64,000 nucleotides of DNA from Alphaproteobacteria bacterium (GTDB lineage: Bacteria > Pseudomonadota > Alphaproteobacteria > TMED109): NCBI GenBank assembly GCA_022819905.1, contig JAJEGJ010000035.1:55145-119144 (forward strand), in the 5' to 3' direction. This document shows positions 8,582-17,815 of this stretch, piece by piece. Made by a program: the position numbers and the translations under genes. How positions within the stretch are numbered: the stretch's first letter is position 1; every line of letters starts with the position of its first letter. The notes under the pieces are model-generated. The model saw only the letters and a list, made by a program, of their open reading frames with translations. It was not told where the DNA came from and ran no database searches.

Positions 8582-10084
8582 TTAGCGCCGGGTTGCTCCC
8601 GATGAGTCCTTCAGCAGCAGGCCGATGTCGTCGGCGCGCTGATAGGCGGGCGAATCAGGGGGCAGGTGCTTGAGCGCTCGCTCGGCAAAACGCCGGGCAT
8701 CGGCAGCGCGGCCACGGATGAGTGCGTGTTCGGCCGTCGCGAGCATGGCCAACCCGTCGTTGCCGGCGCGACCATGCGCGGCCGCGATGAGACGCCAGGC
8801 CTTGGCGTTCGCCGGTTCCAGGTCCAGGACGCGTTCGAGCACGCCTATCATGTCTGAAAGACTTGAATCATCACCGGTTTCCAGCTCCGCCTGCGCGAAG
8901 CCAACCAGGATCAGGGCCGCCTCCGGCGCCAGTTCCGCGGCCCGCCGATAGCTCTCGGAGGCTTCCCGGACCCGGCCGTTCTCAAGGAGGATCTGGCCGC
9001 GCAGCTCGTGGAAGTAATGGTCTTCGGGGCTCTGGGCGATAAGTTCGTCAATCCACGACAACGCCGCGGTCAGGTCTGACTTGCGGTAGTACGCGATGGC
9101 GCGCGCGTACCGCCCGGCGACGCTGTCATCTCCGCCATAGCGCTGCAGCGTTTGTTCGGGCGGGTCGGTAAAGGCAACAATCTTGGCAACGAGGCGGTCG
9201 TAGGCGGCTAGCTCGGCGGCGCGTTCGGCAGACTGCGGCACCTGCTCACCGCGCGTCCAATCCAGGATCTGCTGGATTCGCTCCTGTGTCAGCGGATGGG
9301 TGCGAGCGTACGGATCGAGGAGCTCCAGCGTTTGCTCCTTGGCTTGCAGCGCGACCAGCAGGTCCACCAACGGGCGTGCCGGCCGACCCACCGCCGCCAG
9401 GTACTGCAGCGCCGCCAGGTCCGCCGCGTACTCCGCCGAGCGCGAGTGCTGGAGGAACATCCTGCTGGCAATGTTCTCGCCCAGCGACATGCCGGCAGCC
9501 CCGAGCGAGATGGCATCGTCCCCTCCGCCAAGCGCGCTCGCGCCAATTGTGATCAGTGTGGTGGCCAGCCCGGCGATCGCCGCATTTTCCGCCGCCTCGC
9601 GGGTCCGCACGAGATGGCCTGCGGCAATGTGCCCGGCCTCATGGGCGATCACGCCCACGAGGGCATCCGGGGTTCCGGCACGGACAATCAGGCCCGTGTG
9701 GAGGAAAATGTTCTGGCCGCCCGCGACGAATGCGTTGATCGTCGGCTCGTTCACGAAATACAGATCGACCGAGCTTGCATCCAGGCCGGCGGCCGTAAAC
9801 ACGGGATCCGCCCACGCGCGCACGTGCGTTTCGATTTCCGCGTCCCGAACCAAAGGGAGCCCCTGCGCCGACACTGCCGAAACGCTGGTCGCGACGACAA
9901 CGCCTGCGGCCAGGAGCACCGCTCCCAACCGCCCGGCGCGCGCGGGCGCTGATGCCGGATCCCGCTGACCCCTGCGGTCCACGGACGGTATTCGGTAAAC
10001 CTGCAGGCTCCGGGCCGGACCCGCGGTCACCGCGGTTCGACCCAAGCACGGGAGCACCGTCGCGCCGGTTTCCGACGCGGGCAC
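8582..10084 (-). CDS. M48-family metalloprotease with TPR repeats (BepA-like)
   Basis: 500 residues from GTG 10084. That start sits 4 bp after the meaB stop with AGGA inside the meaB end; an ATG at 10120 and a GTG at 9982 are alternatives. A hydrophobic export segment (GAVLLAAGVVVATSVSA) lies unusually far from any of these starts, so the true start is uncertain. The zinc-protease motif HEAGH is near residue 146, with the third ligand expected in SAEYAADLAAL. The C-terminal 200 residues form tetratricopeptide repeats. BepA-type proteins work in the periplasm on outer-membrane protein assembly; the role here is by analogy. Confidence 0.87.
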   Translation of the reverse strand: MPASETGATVLPCLGRTAVTAGPARSLQVYRIPSVDRRGQRDPASAPARAGRLGAVLLAAGVVVATSVSAVSAQGLPLVRDAEIETHVRAWADPVFTAAGLDASSVDLYFVNEPTINAFVAGGQNIFLHTGLIVRAGTPDALVGVIAHEAGHIAAGHLVRTREAAENAAIAGLATTLITIGASALGGGDDAISLGAAGMSLGENIASRMFLQHSRSAEYAADLAALQYLAAVGRPARPLVDLLVALQAKEQTLELLDPYARTHPLTQERIQQILDWTRGEQVPQSAERAAELAAYDRLVAKIVAFTDPPEQTLQRYGGDDSVAGRYARAIAYYRKSDLTAALSWIDELIAQSPEDHYFHELRGQILLENGRVREASESYRRAAELAPEAALILVGFAQAELETGDDSSLSDMIGVLERVLDLEPANAKAWRLIAAAHGRAGNDGLAMLATAEHALIRGRAADARRFAERALKHLPPDSPAYQRADDIGLLLKDSSGATRR

Positions 10085-10088
10085 AGCG

Positions 10089-11285
10089 TCATCCTGCCGT
10101 CCCGGTCGCGATCCTTCCATCGCGCATCATGTCGAGCAAAGCGGTCGCGGCCGCGGCTGGAGCCATGCGGCCCGAACGAACCTCGGCTTCCCAGCCGGCC
10201 ACGTCCGATTGGGATTCCGCATGAACATCCCGGAAGGATTCCCGCAGCGCGAGATTCACGTAGCTCCAAACGGCCTCCGCCGCCTGGCGGGCTCGGACGT
10301 CGTCCCGGCTCCCGTCGCTCGTGGTGGCCGCCTCGAACGCCTGGATACGTTCCCAGGCGTGGTCGATGCCCGTCCCATCGACCGCCGAGCAAGCGAACAC
10401 CTCAGGCTTCCACGACGCCGACGGCGGAGACATCAGCCGGAGTGCCCGCTTGTACTCGCCGACGGTGAGTTCCGCGGCCCGCTTCAGGTCTCCGTCCGCC
10501 TTGTTGACCAGGATGAAGTCCGCGATCTCCACGATCCCGCGCTTGATGCCCTGCAGGTTGTCGCCAGCCCCGGGCTGCACCAGCAGGGCAACCAGGTCGA
10601 CCACCTCGCGTACGGCAAGCTCTGCCTGGCCAACCCCCATGGTCTCGATCAAGATGACGTCGAATCCGGCCGCCTCGCACAGCGTGACCGATTCCCGCAC
10701 GCCGCGGGCAATGCCTCCGTGCAGACCCCCCGACGGGCTCGGACGGATGTAGGCGTTGTCGGACCGGCCCAAGCGCTCCATCCGGGTCTTGTCACCGAGA
10801 ATGGAGCCCCCGGAGATCGTGCTCGAGGGATCCACCGCAAGCACGGCTACACGTTTCCCCTGGCCAATCGCATGAAGCCCGATCGCTTCAGAAAAGGTCG
10901 ACTTTCCGACCCCGGGCGGACCCGAGATGCCGATCCGGATGGCGGTACCGGCATTGGCGAAAACCGCCTGAACCAGTCCGGCTGCTGCCGCCCGGTCACG
11001 TGGATGACGGGATTCGACCAGGGTTATCCCGCGCGAGAGCGCCCGCCGATGGCCGCCGAGGATTTGCTCGGCCAGTTCCTGGGTCGCTGACGAAGCGGTG
11101 GCCGGCGCCGGCAAGGCCGGACCCGCTTCGTGGCCGGCCTCGGTGGTGCCTCCCGTCGGGCCGGCAGGGCCGTCCGGTTCGGTATCGCGGGCGGGAAGGC
11201 GGCGGGCGTAGATGATCCACCCGATCGCGCACGCCAATGCCAGCGGCGCGAATATGGCGGCTACCAAGTTCAGGTCGCTAGCCAC
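10089..11285 (-). CDS. meaB: Methylmalonyl-CoA mutase-associated GTPase MeaB with N-terminal membrane helix
   Basis: 398 residues from a GTG at 11285 preceded by GAGAGG. MeaB binds methylmalonyl-CoA mutase and uses GTP to gate cobalamin loading and protect the cofactor. Seen: P-loop GPPGVGKST near 120, VDPSSTISGGSILGDKTRM, ETMGVGQAE, and the NKADGD guanine motif. Oddly, residues 6-27 are a strongly hydrophobic segment, followed by a 45-residue Pro/Gly/Ala linker before the normal MeaB start (TQELAEQILGG). No internal ATG, GTG or TTG gives the usual length. The gene follows the mutase after 13 bp, with the ribosome site overlapping the mutase stop. Confidence 0.9.
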   Translation of the reverse strand: MASDLNLVAAIFAPLALACAIGWIIYARRLPARDTEPDGPAGPTGGTTEAGHEAGPALPAPATASSATQELAEQILGGHRRALSRGITLVESRHPRDRAAAAGLVQAVFANAGTAIRIGISGPPGVGKSTFSEAIGLHAIGQGKRVAVLAVDPSSTISGGSILGDKTRMERLGRSDNAYIRPSPSGGLHGGIARGVRESVTLCEAAGFDVILIETMGVGQAELAVREVVDLVALLVQPGAGDNLQGIKRGIVEIADFILVNKADGDLKRAAELTVGEYKRALRLMSPPSASWKPEVFACSAVDGTGIDHAWERIQAFEAATTSDGSRDDVRARQAAEAVWSYVNLALRESFRDVHAESQSDVAGWEAEVRSGRMAPAAAATALLDMMRDGRIATGTAG

Positions 11286-11298
11286 CCCCGTCCGCCTC

Positions 11299-13449
11299 TC
11301 AGCGTCCGTCTTGGGCTTCGATCAACGTCAGCACGCGGGCGGCTGCCTCGGGAACCGGCGTCCCCGGACCGAAGATGGCGCCCACCCCGGCGTCCCGCAG
11401 CGCGTCGTGGTCCGCCGCAGGGATCACGCCGCCGCAGATCACGTGAATGTCATCGGCCCGTTCTTGTCTCAGCGCAGCAATCAGCTCCGGCACCAGGGTC
11501 AGGTGGCCGGCCGCCAGCGTCGACACGCCGACTACGTGGACGTCGTTCTCGACCGCCTGCCGGGCGACCTCCGCCGGCGTCCCGAACAGGCCGCCGACGT
11601 CCACGTCGAAGCCGACGTCTGCGAACGACGTCGCGATCACCTTCGCGCCCCGGTCGTGCCCGTCCTGTCCAAGTTTCGCGACTAGGATCCGAGGCCGGCG
11701 GCCATGGCGTTCGGCGAACCGCGACGTGCGGCCGCGCAACGCGGTGAGTTCGTCGTCACTGGTCCTGGCCCGGGAATAGGCCCCGCCAGCCACCTGCACC
11801 AGCGCCGTGTGGCGGCCGAAGACGCGCTCCATGGCGAGAGAGATCTCGCCCACGGTCGCCCGGGCGCGGGCCGCGTCCACGCTGAGCGCCAGCAGGTTGG
11901 CCTCGTCGGCCGCCGCTCCCGCGCTCAGTGCATCGAGCGCCCGCTGGCAGGCCCCCGGGTCCCGTTCTGCCCGCACCGACTGCAAGCGCTCGACCTGGCG
12001 CACCCGCACCTCTTCCGTATCGATGGCCCGTACCTCCACGCCGGTCTCCTGATCGGTGCGATACCGGTTCACGCCCACCAGAACATCACGCCCTTCGTCC
12101 AGACGCGCCTGACGGCTGGCGGCGGAGGTTTCGATGCGGAGTTTCGGCATTCCGCTCTCCACGGCCCGCGTCATGCCGCCCAGCTCCTCGACCTCGTCGA
12201 TCAACGCGCCCGCCGAGCGAACCAGTTGTTCCGTCAGGTGTTCCACGTAGTACGAACCGCCGAGCGGATCGATCGTCCGCGTCATGCCGGCTTCTTCCTG
12301 GAGGATCAGTTGCGTGTTCCGCGCAATCCTGGCCGACGTATCCGTGGGCAGAGCGATGGCCTCGTCAAACGCATTCGTGTGAAGGGACTGGGTACCGCCC
12401 AGGACGGCCGCCAGTGCCTCGACCGTCGTGCGCACCACGTTGTTCAGGGGGTCCTGCTCCGCCAGCGACACGCCCGAAGTCTGGCAGTGCATGCGGAGCA
12501 TCAACGAACGGGGGTCGCGCGGCGAGAACATCCGCGCCATGCGTTCGGCCCACAGCACCCGGGCGGCGCGCAGCTTGGCGGCCTCCATGAAGAAATTCAT
12601 GCCGATGCCGAAGAAGAACGACAGCCGCGGCGCGAACTGATCGACCTCGAGCCCGCGCCCGAGCGCGGTCCGCACGTATTCGAGTCCATCCGCCAGCGTG
12701 AATGCCAGCTCCTGCACTGCCGTCGCGCCGGCTTCGTGCATGTGGTAGCCGGAAATCGAGATGGAATTGAACCGGGGCATGTGGGAGGCGGTGTAGGCGA
12801 TCACGTCGGCCACGATTCGCATCGATGGTCCGGGCGGATAGATGTACGTGTTCCGGACCATGAACTCCTTGAGGATGTCGTTCTGAATCGTGCCGGTGAG
12901 GGCCGCGGGAGCGACTCCCTGTTCCTCGGCCGCGACGATGTACGCCGCCATCACCGGCAGCACCGCCCCGTTCATGGTCATGGATACGCTCATCTGGTCG
13001 AGCGGAATGCCGTCGAACAGGATCTTCATGTCCTCGACCGAATCGATCGCCACACCCGCCTTTCCGACATCGCCCTGCACCCGAGGATGGTCGGAGTCGT
13101 ACCCGCGGTGGGTGGCGAGATCGAAGGCCACGGAAAGGCCCTTCTGACCGGCGGCGAGATTTCGCCGGTAGAACGCATTGGACTCCTCGGCCGTGGAGAA
13201 GCCCGCATACTGGCGGATGGTCCACGGTCGGCCCGTGAACATGGTGGCCCTCGGACCCCGCAGGAAGGGAGCGAAGCCCGGCAGCCCCTTCGGGAGGCCC
13301 GGATCACCGATGTCGGCGGTCGTATAGAGCGGCTTGACGTCGATGCCTTCCGGCGTCGCTTGCACATGCCCGTCGGGGTCGCCGCCATACTCCCGGCGCG
13401 CGCGCTCGGCCCATTCGGCGAGGTCAGGAACCGTGAACGGATCGGTCAT
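11299..13449 (-). CDS. scpA: Methylmalonyl-CoA mutase, single-chain
   Basis: 716 residues. It converts methylmalonyl-CoA and succinyl-CoA into each other using adenosylcobalamin, the last step of propionate, odd-chain fatty acid and branched amino acid breakdown. The catalytic barrel is N-terminal ([38 protein letters not shown]). The cobalamin domain occupies about residues 580-716, with the base-off signature DGHDRG (His about 595) in [14 protein letters not shown]. Both parts in one chain is the catalytic-subunit form. It is co-transcribed with meaB immediately downstream; no methylmalonyl-CoA epimerase gene is in the window. Confidence 0.95.
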   Translation of the reverse strand: MTDPFTVPDLAEWAERARREYGGDPDGHVQATPEGIDVKPLYTTADIGDPGLPKGLPGFAPFLRGPRATMFTGRPWTIRQYAGFSTAEESNAFYRRNLAAGQKGLSVAFDLATHRGYDSDHPRVQGDVGKAGVAIDSVEDMKILFDGIPLDQMSVSMTMNGAVLPVMAAYIVAAEEQGVAPAALTGTIQNDILKEFMVRNTYIYPPGPSMRIVADVIAYTASHMPRFNSISISGYHMHEAGATAVQELAFTLADGLEYVRTALGRGLEVDQFAPRLSFFFGIGMNFFMEAAKLRAARVLWAERMARMFSPRDPRSLMLRMHCQTSGVSLAEQDPLNNVVRTTVEALAAVLGGTQSLHTNAFDEAIALPTDTSARIARNTQLILQEEAGMTRTIDPLGGSYYVEHLTEQLVRSAGALIDEVEELGGMTRAVESGMPKLRIETSAASRQARLDEGRDVLVGVNRYRTDQETGVEVRAIDTEEVRVRQVERLQSVRAERDPGACQRALDALSAGAAADEANLLALSVDAARARATVGEISLAMERVFGRHTALVQVAGGAYSRARTSDDELTALRGRTSRFAERHGRRPRILVAKLGQDGHDRGAKVIATSFADVGFDVDVGGLFGTPAEVARQAVENDVHVVGVSTLAAGHLTLVPELIAALRQERADDIHVICGGVIPAADHDALRDAGVGAIFGPGTPVPEAAARVLTLIEAQDGR

Positions 13450-13527
13450 GGCTGAATTCGCAGTGCCTGTGGATCGGAATCCGAACCGCGTCGGGGCTCG
13501 GTACCGCGCACGAGCCCGGCGCGAAGG

Positions 13528-13962
13528 TTAGTGATCGGCCCGGTCGACCCACGGAAGCGGGCAGACCGGCACGCCTTCCTCACGCAACTCCCGGGCTTCC
13601 TCGCAGGTGGCCTCGCCGTAAATGCTCTTCTCTTCGCGCTCCCCCGCGTACATGGCCCGGGCCTCGGCCGGAAAGCGATCACCCACGTAGGTGCTGTTCT
13701 TTTCGACCGTCCGGCGGAGCTTGCGCAGGGCCTGCAGCATCGCAGCCTGCTCCTGCTTGCGCTCCGGTTCCCGGTCCTGGCCGCGGGCCGGCCGCTGCGC
13801 CATCGGCGCCTTCTTCACCTTCACCGTATCGCATACAGGACAGCGAATCTGGCCCTTGGCGGCCTGCTGGTCATAGTCAGCTCCGCTCGGAAACCAGCCT
13901 TCGAAAACGTGGCCGCTGTCGCATTCGAGGTCGAATAGGATCACTGGACGCGTTCGCCCCAT
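13528..13962 (-). CDS. DUF1178 family protein
   Basis: 144 residues from ATG 13962; GTG 13944 is an alternative. The frame stays open further upstream, but that part overlaps the divergent methyltransferase gene and is not family-like. Matching DUF1178 features are the start VILFDLECDSGHVFEGWF, the pair CPVCDT (zinc-binding-like, with the earlier Cys-x-x-x-His), a Lys/Gln-rich middle, and the C-terminal YVGDRFPAEARAMYAGE and GEATCEEARELREEGV with PLPWV. The family is common in alphaproteobacteria and its function is unknown. It ends 78 bp before the mutase gene start. Confidence 0.82.
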   Translation of the reverse strand: MGRTRPVILFDLECDSGHVFEGWFPSGADYDQQAAKGQIRCPVCDTVKVKKAPMAQRPARGQDREPERKQEQAAMLQALRKLRRTVEKNSTYVGDRFPAEARAMYAGEREEKSIYGEATCEEARELREEGVPVCPLPWVDRADH

Positions 13963-14005
13963 TGCCAGACTGTTGCATTCTAGACCAATTGGCAGGAACG
14001 AGGCC

Positions 14006-14584
14006 ATGCGGGAAATGAGCTCCGAGGAGGGTGCGCGGGCCCGGCACCCCGGGACCGCACCTTCGCCGTGGATCGTGCGACACGGACGCGCCGTCGGCCG
14101 GGGGCGCACCGTGCTCGACATCGCCTGCGGGAGCGGGCGCCATGTGCGGCATTTCCTGGCCCAAGATTGTCACGTTACCGGCGTCGACAGGGGCCCGGAC
14201 GCCGCAGCCGGTATCCGCTGCGGCCGTTTCGAACGCATCGTGCAGGATCTCGAAAACGGGAGTCCCTGGCCGTTCCCGGAGCGCGCCTTCGATGCGGTCA
14301 TCGTGACCAACTACCTGCATCGGCCGCTCTTCCCCCACATCGTCGCCGCCGTCGCCGTCGGGGGCAGGCTGCTGTACGAGACGTTCGCCGTGGGAAACGA
14401 GCGGTTCGGCCGGCCCCGCGACCCCAGGTTTCTGCTGCGGCGCGGCGAACTGCTGGCCGCGGTCGGCGATTCCCTGCGCGTGCTCGCATACGAAGATGTC
14501 GTGACGCCGCGGCCCGCCCGCGTCCAGCGAATCGCGGCCATCCGCGACACTGCTGGTTCAGCCGCCCGCGTCGCGGCGCCGTGA
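14006..14584 (+). CDS. Class I SAM-dependent methyltransferase
   Basis: 192 residues from ATG 14006, with ATGs at 13973 and 14015 as alternatives. The start was chosen so as not to overlap the divergent DUF1178 gene. SAM-binding motif I is TVLDIACGSGRHVRHF (about residues 36-51) and the acidic motif is VTGVDRGPDA. The post-motif segment AFDAVIVTNYLHRPLFPHIVAAVAVGGRLLYETFAVG is typical of the Methyltransf_25/TehB-like group. The substrate is unknown. It is transcribed alone and convergent with the nitrilase-like gene; a GC-rich hairpin separates them. Confidence 0.82.
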   Translation: MREMSSEEGARARHPGTAPSPWIVRHGRAVGRGRTVLDIACGSGRHVRHFLAQDCHVTGVDRGPDAAAGIRCGRFERIVQDLENGSPWPFPERAFDAVIVTNYLHRPLFPHIVAAVAVGGRLLYETFAVGNERFGRPRDPRFLLRRGELLAAVGDSLRVLAYEDVVTPRPARVQRIAAIRDTAGSAARVAAP

Positions 14585-14589
14585 TCGCT

Positions 14590-14610
14590 GGCCGGCGCCA
14601 GCTGCCGGCC
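14590..14610. terminator. Hairpin between convergent genes, possible bidirectional terminator
   Basis: Arms GGCCGGC (14590-14596) and GCCGGCC (14604-14610) form a perfect 7-bp stem around a 7-base loop. It begins 6 bp after the methyltransferase stop and ends 24 bp from the stop of the convergent amidase gene. No U-tract follows, so termination is an inference from position. Confidence 0.4.
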
Positions 14611-14634
14611 GCTGCCTCGCGTGGCCGATCGCCG

Positions 14635-15483
14635 TCAGCCGGTCGGCGGCGGCTCTGACCAGCGGCGGGGCACCGCCAGGCTCGGAATCATGTCTCGGGC
14701 CCCCGTGACGGCAGCCGGATCCAGGTCCGCCACGACCAGGTCCGGCTCGTCCCCGGCCGCGGCGACCACCTGACCCCACGGGTCCACCACCATTGTGTGT
14801 CCCCACGTCCGGCGCCGCCCGTAATGAATGCCGCACTGCGCCGGCGCGAAGACCCAGCTTCCCGTCTCGATCGCCCGGGCGCGGAGGAGCGTTTCCCAGT
14901 GCGCGCGCCCCGTGGGGCGCGTGAATGCCGAGGGGACGGAGAGAAACCAGGCGCCCGCCTTGGCAAGTGACTGATAGAGCTCAGGAAACCGGACGTCGTA
15001 GCAAATGGTCATGCCCAGCAGCCCCCAAGGCGTCACGGCCGTGACGGCGCGGGTGCCCGACCGATAGCGCTCGGATTCCCGGTAGCTTTCGCCTGACCCG
15101 GGATTGGCGTCGAACATGTGAATCTTGTCGTACCGCCGCGCCACCGTTCCGTCAGCGTTGATCAGCAGCGACCGATTGGCCAATCTGCCGTCCGAATCGT
15201 CCGGCTCGGCCGCGAGCGAGCCCAGCAGCACCCAGATCCCGGCTTCACGTGCCGCCGCGCACACGGCGCGGGTGGCGGGATGGGATTCTTCAGGAGCGGC
15301 CGCCGCCTGCATGGCGCTGGCCGGGGCAAGCAACGGCGCGTTCTCCGGGAATGCCACCAGGTCCGCCCCGGCAGCCCGGGCGGCATGCACCTGCTGCTCG
15401 ATGATGCCCAGGTTCGCGGGGAGATCTGGCGTGCTGGTGAGCTGCGCGCAGGCCAGGCGGAAAGGTCTGGAGCGCTCAGACAT
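14635..15483 (-). CDS. Carbon-nitrogen hydrolase, Nit1/NitFhit-type (deaminated glutathione amidase-like)
   Basis: 282 residues from ATG 15483, overlapping the grxC stop by 8 bp; the frame upstream lies inside grxC and is not used. The nitrilase-superfamily triad is visible: Glu47 in FPEN, Lys about 120 in RYDKIHMFD, and Cys about 161 in TICYDVRFPELY. YDKIHMFD and the FLSVPSAFT segment fit the Nit1 branch, whose members hydrolyse deaminated glutathione back to usable products. Sitting behind ggt and grxC supports a glutathione-related role, but that is inference. No signal peptide; cytoplasmic. Confidence 0.87.
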   Translation of the reverse strand: MSERSRPFRLACAQLTSTPDLPANLGIIEQQVHAARAAGADLVAFPENAPLLAPASAMQAAAAPEESHPATRAVCAAAREAGIWVLLGSLAAEPDDSDGRLANRSLLINADGTVARRYDKIHMFDANPGSGESYRESERYRSGTRAVTAVTPWGLLGMTICYDVRFPELYQSLAKAGAWFLSVPSAFTRPTGRAHWETLLRARAIETGSWVFAPAQCGIHYGRRRTWGHTMVVDPWGQVVAAAGDEPDLVVADLDPAAVTGARDMIPSLAVPRRWSEPPPTG

Positions 15484-15745
15484 CCCCGAGCAACCGGTCG
15501 AGTTCGCCCGATGCCGCGGCGGCGGCGAGCTCGTCGGAACCGCCGACATGGAAGCCGTTGATGAATATCTGGGGGGCCGTTCGCGCGCCGCCGGCCGCCG
15601 CCGTCATCTCCGCCCGAAGCTCCGGGTTGCCGGTCACGTCGATCTCCCGGAAGGCGATTCCGCGGTCGCCGAGCAGGCGTTTCGCCCGATAGCAGAACCC
15701 GCACAGCATCTGCGTGTAGACAACGACGTCGGGAGCCGTGCCCAT
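15476..15745 (-). CDS. grxC: Glutaredoxin 3
   Basis: 89 residues, the full length of the GrxC type. It uses glutathione to reduce disulfides and glutathione mixed disulfides in the cytoplasm. The active site is CGFC, in VVYTQMLCGFCYRAKRLL; most GrxC proteins have CPYC, so the central dipeptide differs. The TVP-like cis-proline loop is present as RTAPQIFING, followed by HVGGSDEL. It lies between ggt (8 bp upstream) and the nitrilase-like gene (8-bp overlap), so the three are likely one operon. Confidence 0.9.
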   Translation of the reverse strand: MGTAPDVVVYTQMLCGFCYRAKRLLGDRGIAFREIDVTGNPELRAEMTAAAGGARTAPQIFINGFHVGGSDELAAAAASGELDRLLGDV

Positions 15746-15753
15746 GGTGCCTC

Positions 15754-17343
15754 CTATGTGCCGATGGCCGCGCCGTCCTTGCGAGGGTCAGAGCCCGCCG
15801 AGAGGACCCCGTTGTCGGGATCGATCGAAATGGCCTGGCCGCCGCCGAACGGCAGGTCAGGGACGTCTACCGCGTGTCCGAGGCGCTCCAGCGCGTCTCG
15901 CGTCGAGCGGGGCACCCCCCGCTCACAACTCAGCACACCGTCGAAATGGAATGCCCGCGGGCAATCCAGCGCCTCCTGCACATCCATGCCAAAGTCCAGG
16001 ACATTGGTCAAAAAGTGCGCCTGGCCGACCGGCTGGAAGTGCCCGCCCATCACGCCGAAGGGCATCCAGGCGCGATCGCCCCGCACCGCCATCGCGGGGA
16101 TGATCGTATGCATCGGGCGCTTGCCCGGCATGAGTTCGTTTGGATGGCCGGGCCCGAGTGAAAAGCCCGCTCCTCGATTGTGCAGCATCACGCCGGATCC
16201 CGGTGCAAGTATCCCGCTTCCGAACGAATGGAACAGCGAATTGATGAACGACACCGCGTTGCGGTCGGCATCCACCACGGTGAGGTAGACCGTGTCCCGG
16301 TGTTCGGGCAACGCCGGGGGCGCAAGGCCCGGCGTCATCCGCTGCACGTCGATCCGCGCGCGGAGCGCGTCGGCGTGGGCGTCGCTGAGCAGGGCCTCCA
16401 CGGGCACCTCGGCGTGCTCCGGATCCGCCAGCCGCGCCGCGCGTTCGCAGTAGGCCAGGCGTGTCGCTTCGGCCTCAAGGTGGAAGCGCTCCGGGCCCAG
16501 GGGGTCCAGCCTCGCCAGATCGAACCCGCTCAGCACGTTCAGCATCAGCAGCGCGATGATGCCTTGCCCGCTGGGCGGGCACTCGTACACATCCACCCCG
16601 CGATACCGTGTACGTATCGGCGTCACGTAGTTGACGGCTGCCGCCGCAAAGTCGTCCTCCGTGTGCACGCCGCCCGCTGTCCGCAACTTGCCGACGATGT
16701 CCTGCGCCACCGGCCCCTCGTAGAAGGCCCTTGCCCCGTGACTGGCGACGGCCTGCATGGTCTCGCCAAGACGCGGCTGACGATGCACCTCTCCCGCGCG
16801 GGGCGGAAGTCCCTGCGGGAGAAACACGGCCGCGGCATCCGGGTCCGCCTGCAGCTTGTCGCGTTCGCGGCTCCAGGCGTCCGCGATCACGTCGCCGACC
16901 GGGTAGCCCTCGATCGCATAGGCGATGGCCGGCGCGAGCACGCGGTCGAGGTCCAGACGGCCGTGGTCCGCCAACAGGCGCTCCCAGGCGCGCACGGCAC
17001 CGGGGACGGTCACCGCGTGCGGGCTGGTAAACGGGATCGCCCCGAGCCCGGCGTCCCGGAGCGCGCCGGCCGACGCCGCCGCGGGCGCCCGCCCCGAACC
17101 GTTCAGGGCGATGACTTCACCGCCGCCGGCCGGTGCGTACAAGCAGAAGACGTCACCCCCGATGCCGGTTGAATGGGGCTCCACCACCGCCAGGACGGCG
17201 GCCGCGGTGACCGCCGCGTCGATCGCGTTGCCGCCCTCGCGCAGCACGTCGACGGCAGCCAGGGTGGCCAATGGATGGGACGTCGCGGCAGCGGCGTTGG
17301 TTCCGCGCACCGGGGAGCGGCCAGGCTGGTGAAGGTCACGCAT
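15754..17343 (-). CDS. ggt: Gamma-glutamyltransferase family protein
   Basis: 529 residues from ATG 17343 (MRDLHQPGRSPVRGTN). It is an N-terminal-nucleophile hydrolase made as a proenzyme that cleaves itself before a Thr, here in HRDTVYLTVVD at about residue 351. Other family marks are HPLATLAAVDVLREGGNAIDAAVTAAAVLAVVEPHSTGIGGD near the N-terminus and GMLHNRGAGFSL-like and PGKRPMHTIIP segments in the small subunit. Classical enzymes are exported, but no signal peptide is visible from this start or the upstream frame, so a cytoplasmic location is possible. It heads a unit with grxC and the amidase gene. Confidence 0.9.
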   Translation of the reverse strand: MRDLHQPGRSPVRGTNAAAATSHPLATLAAVDVLREGGNAIDAAVTAAAVLAVVEPHSTGIGGDVFCLYAPAGGGEVIALNGSGRAPAAASAGALRDAGLGAIPFTSPHAVTVPGAVRAWERLLADHGRLDLDRVLAPAIAYAIEGYPVGDVIADAWSRERDKLQADPDAAAVFLPQGLPPRAGEVHRQPRLGETMQAVASHGARAFYEGPVAQDIVGKLRTAGGVHTEDDFAAAAVNYVTPIRTRYRGVDVYECPPSGQGIIALLMLNVLSGFDLARLDPLGPERFHLEAEATRLAYCERAARLADPEHAEVPVEALLSDAHADALRARIDVQRMTPGLAPPALPEHRDTVYLTVVDADRNAVSFINSLFHSFGSGILAPGSGVMLHNRGAGFSLGPGHPNELMPGKRPMHTIIPAMAVRGDRAWMPFGVMGGHFQPVGQAHFLTNVLDFGMDVQEALDCPRAFHFDGVLSCERGVPRSTRDALERLGHAVDVPDLPFGGGQAISIDPDNGVLSAGSDPRKDGAAIGT

Positions 17344-17384
17344 GGGATCTGGGTCCAAGTGAAATCGACGGACACGTCGAGCAC

Positions 17385-17412
17385 GAATGCCCCGGCACGC
17401 CCCGGGGCATTC
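17385..17412. repeat. 11-bp perfect inverted repeat upstream of ggt
   Basis: GAATGCCCCGG at 17385-17395 pairs perfectly with CCGGGGCATTC at 17402-17412 around a 6-base loop. It lies 42 bp upstream of the ggt start. It could be an operator, an RNA hairpin in the ggt leader, or a terminator for transcription coming from the left. No U-tract flanks it on either strand, so its role is open. Confidence 0.55.
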
Positions 17413-17652
17413 TATTGGCAAGAAGCGGGAGCGGTTGTGTGGCCGGTGGGGTGCCGATGGGTGTCCCTTCCGGGGCTCGCTGGCGCCCCCGGTGCCGTCT
17501 CGTTCTGAGCACCGCCGGGGGCCCAGGCGGTCTCGATTCGGGGGATCGGGCGCCTCGCGCCGGCGTTCCTGCGGCCCCGGCGAGCCGCAAAACCGGTGTC
17601 ATGTGATGGCCGGCCGGCCGCCCGCGACGGCCGCATTCAAGCATTGCATATC

Positions 17653-17681
17653 TTGACCCGTTGATATCCCGCCTCTACAGT
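17653..17681 (+). promoter_or_regulatory. Sigma-70-like promoter for metF-metH
   Basis: TTGACC (17653-17658), a 17-base spacer, then TACAGT (17676-17681). The predicted transcription start near 17688 coincides with the first base of the structured leader. It is the only good promoter-like pair seen in the 648-bp gap upstream of metF. Confidence 0.55.
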
Positions 17682-17688
17682 CGTCAAT

Positions 17689-17779
17689 GCATCCTGAGGG
17701 GTTGACGCACCCCACCAACCTGCAGCCCGTGCAAGGTGGTTTCCCGCTGGGGAGATGCGGCCGGACGGCAATCACGGGC
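17689..17779 (+). promoter_or_regulatory. Structured, riboswitch-like leader of metF-metH
   Basis: By hand folding, GCATC (17689-17693) pairs with GATGC (17754-17758) and encloses three hairpins. These are GGGGT/ACCCC (17698-17702/17709-17713), a bulged helix ACC-A-ACCTGCA/TGCA-A-GGTGGT (17714-17724/17730-17740) and TCCC/GGGA (17742-17745/17750-17753). The loop GCCCG of the middle hairpin (17725-17729) is complementary to CGGGC at 17775-17779, a possible pseudoknot. A four-way junction with a loop pseudoknot at the very 5' end of a methionine-synthesis transcript suggests metabolite sensing. I could not match it to the SAM-I, SAM-II, SAH or cobalamin consensus. Pairings were made by eye. Confidence 0.4.
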
Positions 17780-17815
17780 GTCAGCCTCCTCAGCGCCGCG
17801 CCGAAGGAGGTTCGC

